This document shows, one piece after another, positions 6,425 through 13,057 of a stretch of DNA of 18,887 bases. A program made the translations under genes and the position numbers. How positions within the stretch are numbered: position 1 is the first letter of the stretch; the number at the start of each line of letters is the position of its first letter. The stretch comes from JBBROS01 sp043748985. GTDB taxonomy: Bacteria > Pseudomonadota > Alphaproteobacteria > Acetobacterales > Acetobacteraceae. The DNA is taken from the NCBI GenBank assembly GCA_043748985.1, contig JAYVEG010000046.1, positions 1 to 18,887 of the forward strand. The letters are read 5' to 3'. Under the pieces are notes generated by a model that was not told the origin of the DNA, did not search any database, and worked only from the letters and a program-made list of their open reading frames with translations.

Positions 6425-8218
6425 TTACGTGGGCACCGCAACCGCCGCGCGCAGCTGGACCGCGGCGACGCGACGGTCCGGAAGCCTGGCCCGGTTGACG
6501 TACCAGGCGAGGAACGCCGGAGCGGGCATGGGCCGGGCGAACAGGTAGCCCTGGACCTCGTCGCAGTTGAGATGGCGCAGTGCATCGGCGGCGTCCTGGG
6601 TTTCGATCCCTTCGGCAACCACGCGGTAGCCGAGGTCGTGGCTCAGCCCGATCATGGCCGTGACCAGCGTCCGGCGGCGTCCCTCGTCGATGCCGTCCTG
6701 CGTCAGGCCGCGGATGAAGCTCTGATCGATCTTCACCACGTCGGCGGGCAGGCGCTGCAGATAGGAGAGGCTGCTGTATCCGGTGCCGAAGTCGTCGATG
6801 GCGATGGAGACCCCGGTGGCCGACAGGGTCCGAAGCTGCTGCATGGCCGGGCTGGTTTCGTCGAGGAAGGCGTCCTCCGTGACTTCCAGCTCCAGCGCCG
6901 AAACCGGCAGCTCCGCGGCGGCCAGGCTGTCGAGCACGTATTGCGCGAAGTCCGGCTCATCGAGGTTGGCCGGCGAGACGTTGACCGACAGCTGTAACAC
7001 GATCCCCTGCTCGCGCCACGAACTGAGCTGGCGGAGCGCCTCGGCCAGCACCCAGCGCATCATGCCGCGGGCCATGGTGGTCTTCTCGATGAGGCGGATG
7101 AACTCGCCGGGGGAGACGACGCCCAGCTCCGGGTGCGTCCAGCGCAGCAGCGCCTCGACGCCCACGCAGCGGCCGCTGGACAGTTCGAGGCGCGGCTGGA
7201 ACGCGAGATGCAGGCTCGTCCCGTCCTGCAGGGCATCCGCGAAGTCGTTGATGAGGGTGAAGGCCCGGCGGCCGGCAGTGTCCTGGTCGGGGGAGTAGAC
7301 GCCGACGGGCGCGCGGCGGGATCGCGCGTCGTCCAGTGCTGCGTGGGCGCGGCGCAGACAGTCCCCCGCCGTGGCCTCCCCCGGCGTGACGACGACAAGG
7401 CCGCTGGTGCAGGTGGTCGAGAACACGCCGGCGCGGCCCACGTCGCGCCGAGGCAGCTGCTGCTGAAGCCGTTGAGTCAGCATGGCGGCGTCCGCGCCCG
7501 GGGGGGCGAGCATCGCGAACTGGAGCGGAGCCAGGTGATAGAGCCGCACCGAGGGGCCGATCAGGCGCGCCAGGCTTGCGGCGTTGTCACGCACGATGCC
7601 GTCGAGCGCATCGGAGCCGACGGCGCGGAGCATGTGCGACAGCTCCTCGGGCCGGGCCAGGTCGATGAGCGCGAGCAGGCGCGGATCGCCGGCGTCGGCC
7701 GCGTGGAGCCCGTCCAACTCGGCGATGAACTGGTGCCGGTTCGGCAGGCCGCTGACGGGGTCGAGGCGGCCGCCGCCGGCACGCAGCTCCAGCTCCGTCG
7801 CGGCGAGTGCTGCGAGGTCTTCGAGCAAGGCAAGCTGGGCCGGCAGGATGGAGCGGGGTGCATCGTCCATGACGCACATGGCGCCAAGGATGGCGCCATC
7901 GGGGGCAAGAATGGGGGACACAGCCCAGAAGCGCACCCCGATCTGCGCCAGCAATCCGTTCTGCTGCAGGGCATCGGCCTGAAGATCATAGACCGCCATC
8001 GGCGTCGCCGGCGGCTGTCCGGGGATCATGGGAGGTAGGGCGCCGACGCGGGCCACGAGCCAGAGGCATGCCTCGCCACGCAGGGCCACGGCGGCCATGG
8101 GAACAGCCAGATGGCAACCCGCGAGCCGTACGATCCGGTCGAGCCCCTTGCTGGGTAGGCTGTGCAGCGGACTTGCCCGATGCAGCGCCAGTGTGCGGTC
8201 CAGGTCGGTCCTCATCAT
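6425..8218 (-). CDS. GAF / degenerate GGDEF / EAL c-di-GMP phosphodiesterase
   Basis: 597 residues, cytoplasmic, with no membrane segment. Residues about 20-145 form a GAF sensor domain (FWAVSPILAPDGAILGAMCVMDD). Residues about 150-310 are a GGDEF-like domain that keeps the entry motif DPVSGLPNRHQF but has APLQF (230-234) where GGDEF should be, so it cannot make c-di-GMP. Residues about 322-580 are an EAL domain with the full catalytic set: E355-A-L, N413, E445, D475-D476 in DDFGTGYSS, K496, E536 and Q556. It should hydrolyse c-di-GMP to pGpG, probably tuned by the GAF ligand and possibly by GTP binding to the dead GGDEF. The start is the first of two adjacent ATGs, with GGAG about 10 nt upstream. 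It stands 97 bp downstream of the ABC ATPase gene on the same strand, and no cyclase lies nearby. Confidence 0.93.
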   Translation of the reverse strand: MMRTDLDRTLALHRASPLHSLPSKGLDRIVRLAGCHLAVPMAAVALRGEACLWLVARVGALPPMIPGQPPATPMAVYDLQADALQQNGLLAQIGVRFWAVSPILAPDGAILGAMCVMDDAPRSILPAQLALLEDLAALAATELELRAGGGRLDPVSGLPNRHQFIAELDGLHAADAGDPRLLALIDLARPEELSHMLRAVGSDALDGIVRDNAASLARLIGPSVRLYHLAPLQFAMLAPPGADAAMLTQRLQQQLPRRDVGRAGVFSTTCTSGLVVVTPGEATAGDCLRRAHAALDDARSRRAPVGVYSPDQDTAGRRAFTLINDFADALQDGTSLHLAFQPRLELSSGRCVGVEALLRWTHPELGVVSPGEFIRLIEKTTMARGMMRWVLAEALRQLSSWREQGIVLQLSVNVSPANLDEPDFAQYVLDSLAAAELPVSALELEVTEDAFLDETSPAMQQLRTLSATGVSIAIDDFGTGYSSLSYLQRLPADVVKIDQSFIRGLTQDGIDEGRRRTLVTAMIGLSHDLGYRVVAEGIETQDAADALRHLNCDEVQGYLFARPMPAPAFLAWYVNRARLPDRRVAAVQLRAAVAVPT

Positions 8219-8315
8219 GCGTGCATCACTCCACCCCGTTCATACCAAGCGAAGGTTTCGGAGAGTCTAATGCGGATGTGATTTTGCCTTGCGAACCGCC
8301 GTCGGGCGTGATCGC

Positions 8316-9401
8316 TCAATCGTCGCGGACTGGTACGCTCGCATCGCTGTCCCAGCCCAGGCAAAGGTGTTCGCCGCGCCGTGGCTCCGGCGTTTTCCAT
8401 GTCGGCAGCAGCGCCTGAACCGGGCCCACGCCGGGCACGTCCATCTGCACGAGCCACGCGTCGCCGAGATAGAGGCAGCTGGTGACGGCGCCCTGCACCT
8501 GGTTCACAGGATCGTTCGTCATGCCATCTGCAACCGGCCGCAGCTTTTCCGGGCGGAGCGCCACCGTAACGGCACCAGCCGGCGCCGGCCCGGCCTGCTG
8601 AAACGCGTGTGGTCCCACGCGGTAGGTAAAGCCCGTGCTGTCCTGCTGCTCGATGATGCCCGTGAAGAAGTTGCTGCGGCCAAGGAACCCGGCCACGAAC
8701 CGCGACGCCGGCCGCTCATACAGCGCGGTGGGCGGGCCCAGCTGCACAAGGCGTCCACGATGAAGGATCGCGACCTCGTCAGACAGGCTAAGCGCCTCCT
8801 GCTGATCGTGCGTGACATACACGAACGTCAGCCCCAGCCGGTCATGCAGCGCCTTCAGCTCCTCCTGCATCGACACGCGCAGGTTCTTGTCCAGCGCACT
8901 GAGCGGCTCGTCCAGCAGCAGCAAACTGGGGCGGAATACCAGCGCGCGGGCAAGGGCCACCCGCTGCTGCTGCCCGCCCGACAGCTGCTTGGGCATGCGA
9001 TCGGCAAGCGGGCCGAGCTGCACGAGGTCGAGCGCATCGGTCACGCGACGGGCGATCTCGGCGCGCGGCGTGCGGCGGACGCGCAGCGGAAAGGCGACGT
9101 TCTCCGCGACGCTGAGGTGCGGGAACAGCGCATACCCCTGAAACACCATGCCGAACTCGCGCTTTTCAGGCGGCAGGTGCTCGATCGGGCGGCCATCCAG
9201 CAGCAGACGCCCGGCATCGGGCGCTACGAACCCGGCGATGACCATCAGCAGCGTCGTCTTGCCCGACCCACTTGGCCCGAGAAGCGTGACGAACCGACCA
9301 CGCCCGACGCTTATCGACACGTCGTCCAACGCCGCGGTGGCGCCGTAGCGCTTTGTCAGGTGCTCGGCGTCGAGCGCGTGGGCGTTCGTGGCGGTCTCCA
9401 T
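8316..9401 (-). CDS. Orphan PotA/FbpC-type ABC transporter ATP-binding protein
   Basis: 361-residue importer ATPase of the CUT1/POPT type. Walker A GPSGSGKT is at 42-49, the Q-loop Q88 in MVFQGYALFPHL, the signature LSGGQQQR at 140-147, Walker B LLLLDEP at 160-166, and the H-loop histidine H198 in VTHDQQEA. A C-terminal TOBE regulatory domain runs from about 235 to 350 (VALRPEKLRPV). The LSALDKNLR segment after Walker B is most like PotA, the polyamine and related solute systems. No permease or binding-protein gene is adjacent on either side: the left neighbour is the EAL protein and the right a decayed region. It therefore either works with subunits encoded elsewhere or is left over from a lost operon. 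Two TATAG-type elements lie 45-65 bp upstream. No Shine-Dalgarno is visible before the ATG. Confidence 0.9.
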   Translation of the reverse strand: METATNAHALDAEHLTKRYGATAALDDVSISVGRGRFVTLLGPSGSGKTTLLMVIAGFVAPDAGRLLLDGRPIEHLPPEKREFGMVFQGYALFPHLSVAENVAFPLRVRRTPRAEIARRVTDALDLVQLGPLADRMPKQLSGGQQQRVALARALVFRPSLLLLDEPLSALDKNLRVSMQEELKALHDRLGLTFVYVTHDQQEALSLSDEVAILHRGRLVQLGPPTALYERPASRFVAGFLGRSNFFTGIIEQQDSTGFTYRVGPHAFQQAGPAPAGAVTVALRPEKLRPVADGMTNDPVNQVQGAVTSCLYLGDAWLVQMDVPGVGPVQALLPTWKTPEPRRGEHLCLGWDSDASVPVRDD

Positions 9402-9492
9402 TCGTCAGGGTCAAGCAAAGCAGGGGCCACGGACACCCTATACTTCTATACCGGGGTTCCTGCGTTCCCGTCACCACCTGCTGTGCGTATGC

Positions 9493-9677
9493 CTACGCGA
9501 CGCTCAATCTGGCGAAGGTGATGCTGGCATCGATGCCGTCGCCGCTGCGTCCGGCGCCACCCACGATGTTGGCGCGCAGGGTGGCGCCCGTGGCGCCGGC
9601 TGTGCCCGTTTCGGTGGAGTCCCACCGCTAGACGTAGCCGTCCGGCAGCAGGTCTGCCAGGTGCCTTCTGTCGCCAT
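9493..9677 (-). pseudogene. Possible remnant of a small glycine-rich protein gene
   Basis: An ATG at 9677 has a good ribosome site (GGAGGA, 5 nt upstream), but the frame it opens soon looks non-coding. The neighbouring frame reads DLLPDGYV, a TAG at 9628-9630, then RWDSTETGTAG and ANIVGGAG, ending SITFARLSVA at a stop at 9493. The protein-like text split over two frames and a stop suggests a gene broken by a frameshift and a nonsense change. I do not recognise the family. It could also be chance in GC-rich DNA. Confidence 0.22.
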
Positions 9678-9733
9678 GGCCGTCCTCCGTTCTCCCCGCG
9701 GTGAGGCCTGTCAAGCGGCCTGGTGCTGCAGGC

Positions 9734-9826
9734 TCAGGCACCCCTAGTTTTCACGTGATCGGTCCTGATCGCGACGAGGCCGGCCCGGATGGCGCGAAGC
9801 ACCTTCAGGACGAGATCTTCTGGCAT
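9734..9826 (-). pseudogene. Short ORF resembling the N-terminus of a small coiled-coil protein
   Basis: A 30-codon frame begins MPEDLVLKVLRAIRAGLVAI and ends soon after. The heptad-like helix start resembles small alphaproteobacterial proteins of unknown function that begin in the same way and continue as a longer coiled coil. Here the helix is cut by an early TGA, so I read it as a truncated remnant. The ribosome site is weak. It lies just upstream, on the opposite strand, of the truncated monooxygenase gene. The resemblance is from memory of the family pattern, not a search. Confidence 0.3.
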
Positions 9827-9904
9827 GATCGCTGTCCGTGCTCGCCCGGCGGGTCATGACGCAAGCCGGGTGGTATGCGGCCTGCGTCGCGCCGGTCCAG
9901 GATG

Positions 9905-9910
9905 AAGGAG
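9905..9910 (+). promoter_or_regulatory. Shine-Dalgarno site of the truncated monooxygenase
   Basis: AAGGAG lies 5 nt before the ATG at 9916. It shows that the start of the former gene is at 9916, where family homology begins (MFHLGWF), and not at the in-frame upstream ATG at 9838. Confidence 0.6.
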
Positions 9911-9915
9911 AGCTT

Positions 9916-10446
9916 ATGTTCCATCTCGGCTGGTTCCTGCAGGGTTCGAGCATGCAGGCCTGGAACGAGCCCTGGACGGGCGCGATCGGGCGCGACTGGC
10001 GGGTCCCGGACCTGTTCGTGGAGATGACGCGCACCCTCGAGCAGGCCTGTTTCGACTACGTGCTGATCGAGGACAGCTCCTATGTCGGCGAGAGCTTCGG
10101 CGCACCCGATGCCCCCGTGGGCGAGCTGACCACCAACGGCCATCAGCAAAGCCTGGCCGAATTCCTCAAGAAGGCGGCCGGCCGCACCCTCCGCCAGACG
10201 ATGGGCGACTACGAGAGCACGGTGGGCTCCATCGAACTGGCCGGCACACCCGACGGGGTCGCCGCCCAGATGGGAGAGGTGATGGCCGCGGTGGGCGGAG
10301 ACGGCTACCTGTTCAGTCTGCCGAACGTGAGCCGCCGCGTCGTGGCAGAGGTCGCCGACGGTTTGGTGCCAGCACTACAGCGCCGCGGGCTGGTGCGGCG
10401 TGGATACGAGTTCACAAAATTCAGGGATAATCTCTTGGCTTATTGA
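9916..10446 (+). pseudogene. LLM-class flavin monooxygenase (NtaA/SnaA/DszA type) with internal deletion
   Basis: The frame gives 176 residues, whereas this FMN-dependent family is about 430-460. Residues 1-62 match the family N-terminus (HLGWFLQGSSMQAWNEPW, then the DSSYVGES strand). Residues from about 68 on match its C-terminus: ELTTNGHQ, the GTPDGVAAQMGEVM helix region, VPALQRRGLVR and the ending FRDNLLAY. About 250-270 central residues are missing, including the GRxGWNxVT flavin-site segment and most of the TIM barrel. The join falls near 10100-10120 and keeps the frame. The original start with its ribosome site and the natural stop are both preserved, so this is an in-frame deletion rather than a premature stop. 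A folded monooxygenase is very unlikely, though a short stable product cannot be excluded. A full-length relative is encoded at 11298-12650. The TGA directly abuts the left inverted repeat of the AT-rich element. Confidence 0.85.
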
Positions 10447-10462
10447 GTTTTTCAAGTTCACA
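10447..10462 (+). repeat. Left terminal inverted repeat
   Basis: GTTTTTCAAGTTCACA, identical to the reverse complement of 10670-10685. It begins at the base after the monooxygenase remnant's stop codon. Pairing stops abruptly on both sides of these 16 bases. Confidence 0.85.
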
Positions 10463-10669
10463 TTGGGAGTACAAAGACAATAAGGCATAGGATGCAACGC
10501 ACTTGTAATGAGCCCCGCCACAACAGATGCTCGATCGTATTGCCATTTTATTTACGATGAACGCCTATAGACGTGACTTTTTCCTTATAAGTTACGTCCA
10601 ACACAACAAGAGTGATCTTTTATACGACCACTCTTCGCGCCCTCTTTATGCCTATTTTCGCGCCATCTG

Positions 10670-10685
10670 TGTGAACTTGAAAAAC
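10670..10685 (-). repeat. Right terminal inverted repeat
   Basis: TGTGAACTTGAAAAAC, the exact complement partner of the left repeat, ending 9 bases before the stop of the secreted-protein gene at 10695. Confidence 0.85.
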
Positions 10686-10694
10686 AAGCGGCCC

Positions 10695-11177
10695 TCAAGG
10701 TGCCCCAGCAATACACCGTCCCAAAGCCTGGATTGCCCCCCGAGACTTCTCCAGCGGCTCCTCGTAGCTCTCGCCCCCGAACTCCACCGTCAGCGCCTTG
10801 CCACGCCCCATGGCGCCGAAATCCGCATCAGGGTCGGTGATCGGCACGATCAGCATTACCGTGCTGGTGGCAACAGCCATCGTGCGCTTCGACTTGCTGC
10901 CATCGACGCTGTATTTGACCTCGTACTTGCGGTCCTTCACCAGCTCCGCCTCGGGTTCGGAGATGATCAGGAAGGTGTTCTTGTTCGTGTCCGCGGCGAA
11001 GCCCACCGCAGAATCGTCGTCATATTTCCACATCGCCGCGCAGGTGGCGCTGCCGTCGGCGTTCTTGTCGAGATGGAGCTTCCAGCCCTGCACATCGATC
11101 GTCTCGCCGATGGCCTGGGCCCGCGCGGGCGCCGATAGCGTGATCAAGGATACAGCGGCCAAGACGGCAAGACGCAT
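10695..11177 (-). CDS. Secreted two-cysteine protein, paralogue of 18286-18738
   Basis: 160 residues with a Sec signal peptide (R2, hydrophobic core to about residue 15, PARAQA cleavage region near 20-22). The mature part is beta-rich with two cysteines (C46, C155), a YSVDGSKSKRT turn and GKALTVEFGG followed by a C-terminal helix ending in LGRC. The same order and spacing of C, DGSKSK/DNSKSR, FGG/FGK and final C occur in the product of 18286-18738, so the two are paralogues of one periplasmic family. It is somewhat reminiscent of IalB-like secreted domains, but I do not assign it. The start is supported by GGGAG 7 nt upstream. It is divergent from the full-length monooxygenase gene with a 120-bp shared upstream region, and convergent towards the AT-rich element. 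Function unknown. Confidence 0.82.
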   Translation of the reverse strand: MRLAVLAAVSLITLSAPARAQAIGETIDVQGWKLHLDKNADGSATCAAMWKYDDDSAVGFAADTNKNTFLIISEPEAELVKDRKYEVKYSVDGSKSKRTMAVATSTVMLIVPITDPDADFGAMGRGKALTVEFGGESYEEPLEKSRGAIQALGRCIAGAP

Positions 11178-11266
11178 GGAGTCACTCCCGGATTCATTCG
11201 TTGCAACCTAACGTGCCATTGTTTCCGCCGGTTTCAAAGCCGGTTGGCGCGACGCCGGGGTGCGTG

Positions 11267-11295
11267 CAGGGTGCGGCACCCTGGAAAATGGTGCC
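11267..11295 (+). promoter_or_regulatory. Palindrome and alternative hairpins in the monooxygenase leader
   Basis: CAGGGTGC-G-GCACCCTG (11267-11283) is a 17-nt perfect palindrome. Its right arm can also pair further on: GGCACC (11275-11280) with GGTGCC (11290-11295), enclosing CTGGAAAAT. The two pairings exclude each other, and the second ends 2 nt before the TTG start at 11298, so it would cover the ribosome-binding region. It could be a repressor operator, a translational switch, or chance. Confidence 0.4.
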
Positions 11296-11297
11296 AC

Positions 11298-12650
11298 TTG
11301 AAACAGATTCGCCTCAATGCCTTCGACATGAACTGCGTCGGCCACATCCAGCAGGGCCTGTGGACCCACCCGCGCGACCGCGCGACGGACTACACCAGCC
11401 TCGATCACTGGGTCGGCCTGGCGCAGCTGCTGGAGCGCGGCCTGTTCGACGGGCTGTTCCTTGCAGACATATTGGGCGTCTACGACGTCTTCGGCGGCTC
11501 GTTCGACCCGGCGATACGCCACGCCGTCCAGGTCCCGGTGAACGATCCGCTGCTGCTGGTCCCCGCTATGGCTCACGCCACCACCCATCTGGGCTTCGGC
11601 GTCACGGCAAACCTCAGCTACGAGCCGCCGTATCTGTTCGCCCGCCGCATGTCGACGCTGGACCACCTGACCCGCGGCCGGATCGGATGGAACGTGGTCA
11701 CCGGCTATCTCGACAGCGCGGCCCGTGCGATGGGGCTCGCGCACCAGGTCGCCCACGACGATCGCTACGACGTGGCCGACGACTACATGGCAGCCGTCTA
11801 CAAGCTATGGGAGGGCAGCTGGGCCGACGACGCAGTCCGGGCCGACCGCGCCACCGGCATCTACGCGGACCCGGCCCGCGTGCGCGCCATCCACCATGAC
11901 GGCCCCTATTTCAAGGTGGACGGCGTCCACCTCGCCGAGCCGTCGCCGCAACGCACCCCGGTGCTGTATCAGGCCGGCAGCAGCGGCCGGGGCCGTCGCT
12001 TCGCAGGCGAACACGCGGAATGCGTGTTCCTCAACGGCGGCCCGAAGTCCCAGGTCCGCGACCACGTTGCAGCGATCCGCGCGGCTGCGATGCAGGCCGG
12101 CCGGGCTGCGGACGACATCAAGGTGTTCCTCGGCGCCAGCCTCGTTGTGGCCGAAACGGCGGCGCTGGCCGCGGCAAAGCTCGAGGATTACCGGCGCTAC
12201 GCCTCGCCCGAGGGCGCGCTGGTGCACGCCTCGGCCAGCATGGGCATCGACCTCGATGCATACGGCATGGACCAGCCGCTGGTCGCCGTCGCCACCAACG
12301 CGATCGCCAGCAACCTGCAGGCGGCCGCACAGCAGGGGCTGACGAAGCGGGGCCTGCTGGACCGGATGGTGCTCGGCAGCCGCCAGGTGCCCATCGTGGG
12401 CGACGCGGACCAGGTTGCCGACGCCCTGGTTGACTGGGTGACCGAGACGGATGTGGACGGGTTCATCCTTTCGCGCACCGTGACGCCCGAGTGCTTCGCG
12501 GATGTCGCCGACCTCGTTGTCCCCGCGTTGCAGCGCCGCGGCGCGTTCAAGCTGGCGCATGCGCCCGGCACGCTCCGGGCCAAGCTGTTCGGAACCGACC
12601 GCCTGCCGGACAGCCATCCGGCCGCAGCCCATCGGTTCGACAAAGCCTGA
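11298..12650 (+). CDS. LLM-class FMN-dependent monooxygenase, NtaA/SnaA/DszA family
   Basis: 450 residues from the TTG at 11298, the full family length. It opens with KQIRLNAFDMNCVGH, contains LADILGVYDVF (56-65), the flavin-site segment GRIGWNVVTG (127-136) and the HDDRYDVADDYMAAVYKLWEG helix, and closes with VPALQRRG and a proline-rich tail. Members use FMNH2 from a separate flavin reductase and O2 to oxidise substrates such as nitrilotriacetate, pristinamycin precursors or dibenzothiophene sulfone. The VGH...GLW start is most like the DszA-like branch, but the substrate is unknown and no reductase gene is nearby. The start is chosen by homology: an earlier in-frame TTG at 11244 adds 18 non-family residues. 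The ribosome site is weak and lies in the palindromic leader at 11267-11295. A deleted relative lies at 9916-10446. Confidence 0.9.
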   Translation: MKQIRLNAFDMNCVGHIQQGLWTHPRDRATDYTSLDHWVGLAQLLERGLFDGLFLADILGVYDVFGGSFDPAIRHAVQVPVNDPLLLVPAMAHATTHLGFGVTANLSYEPPYLFARRMSTLDHLTRGRIGWNVVTGYLDSAARAMGLAHQVAHDDRYDVADDYMAAVYKLWEGSWADDAVRADRATGIYADPARVRAIHHDGPYFKVDGVHLAEPSPQRTPVLYQAGSSGRGRRFAGEHAECVFLNGGPKSQVRDHVAAIRAAAMQAGRAADDIKVFLGASLVVAETAALAAAKLEDYRRYASPEGALVHASASMGIDLDAYGMDQPLVAVATNAIASNLQAAAQQGLTKRGLLDRMVLGSRQVPIVGDADQVADALVDWVTETDVDGFILSRTVTPECFADVADLVVPALQRRGAFKLAHAPGTLRAKLFGTDRLPDSHPAAAHRFDKA

Positions 12651-12720
12651 CGGACGGGCTGACCGAACCTGACCAATCATGCCGCGTGGGCGTGGCGCCG
12701 ATTTGGTAGGCTATAGCTTC

Positions 12721-13053
12721 ATGAGACAAATGCCGGACATGCCGATGCGCTCCCGATTCAGCCGAGCCGCCATCTTGGTCGGGGCTGCCTGGCTTCTCTC
12801 GGCCTGCGCCGAGCGACTGCCGGATCCGACGGCTGCGGCCACCCCGATCGTGCTCGGAACGCCCGCACCGAGACCGCACACGGTGGCGCGGGCCCGGCGA
12901 CTGGATCACGGCTGTGCGCGGGCCAAGGTGGATCTGCCGCAGGACCGGAAGGAGGCGCTGTTCCGCCAGTTCGACGCTGCACTGGGGCCGGCCGCCGCCA
13001 TCCCAAGCCCGGCGCCCAGCCCACCATCGGACTGCCGCCAGGCGTCACGGTAG
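12721..13053 (+). CDS. Small predicted lipoprotein preceding an AAA-type ATPase
   Basis: 110 residues with a lipoprotein signal: positive residues (RSRFSR), a hydrophobic stretch AAILVGAAWLL, and the lipobox LSAC with the lipid-anchored Cys29. The following residue is Ala, so outer-membrane sorting is possible. The mature part is proline/alanine-rich with a charged block around residues 60-88 (CARAKVDLPQDRKEALFRQF) and two more cysteines (65, 105). Four in-frame ATGs (12721, 12730, 12739, 12745) could start it; all give the same mature protein. The next gene begins 4 nt after the stop, so they form a two-gene unit. The segment LPQDRKEALFRQF resembles the C-terminus of that ATPase (LTPSARESLFQEY). 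I do not recognise a named family; the lipoprotein nature is well supported. Confidence 0.75.
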   Translation: MRQMPDMPMRSRFSRAAILVGAAWLLSACAERLPDPTAAATPIVLGTPAPRPHTVARARRLDHGCARAKVDLPQDRKEALFRQFDAALGPAAAIPSPAPSPPSDCRQASR

Positions 13054-13057
13054 CGGG

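Larger units (their letters stand above)
9402..9915. other. Gene-poor, apparently decayed stretch
   Basis: About 510 bp with no intact gene. The end next to the ABC ATPase could hold its promoter: on the minus strand, TATAGA and TATAGG lie close together around 9436-9451. The rest shows two possible minus-strand remnants, listed separately (9493-9677 and 9734-9826). The last part leads into the ribosome site of the truncated monooxygenase. I see no tRNA or strong terminator. Confidence 0.5.
10447..10685. mobile_element. MITE-like AT-rich element with perfect 16-bp terminal inverted repeats
   Basis: GTTTTTCAAGTTCACA at 10447-10462 and its exact reverse complement at 10670-10685 bound a 239-bp segment. 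By hand count it is about 42% GC, clearly lower than the genes around it. Inside are a nearly symmetrical second pair (AGGCATA 10483-10489 with TATGCCT 10647-10653) and two local hairpins (GACGTGAC 10570-10577 with GTTACGTC 10591-10598, one mismatch; AAGAGTG 10608-10614 with CACTCTT 10629-10635). No transposase-sized frame fits. I find no obvious target-site duplication next to the repeats. A non-autonomous transposable element is the simplest reading; a structured RNA gene or an old inserted fragment are alternatives. It fills the gap between two convergent gene ends exactly. Confidence 0.6.

Noticed and set aside
9838..9915. N-terminal extension of the truncated monooxygenase from the ATG at 9838
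   Set aside because: Family homology begins at 9916, where a good ribosome site is placed; the extension has no family residues.
10441..10690. The T5 runs in the two 16-bp repeats as a pair of intrinsic terminators for the converging genes
   Set aside because: No GC-rich stem directly precedes either T-run, and the repeats are over 200 bp apart, so the inverted-repeat element explanation fits better.
10527..11138. Plus-strand frame starting inside the AT-rich element
   Set aside because: It runs antisense to the secreted-protein gene, no homology is visible and there is no ribosome site; only the first third is in the element.
11227..11245. Direct repeat GCCGGTT-N5-GCCGGTT upstream of the monooxygenase
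   Set aside because: Short GC-rich repeats are frequent here by chance; kept only as a weak possibility for a regulator site.
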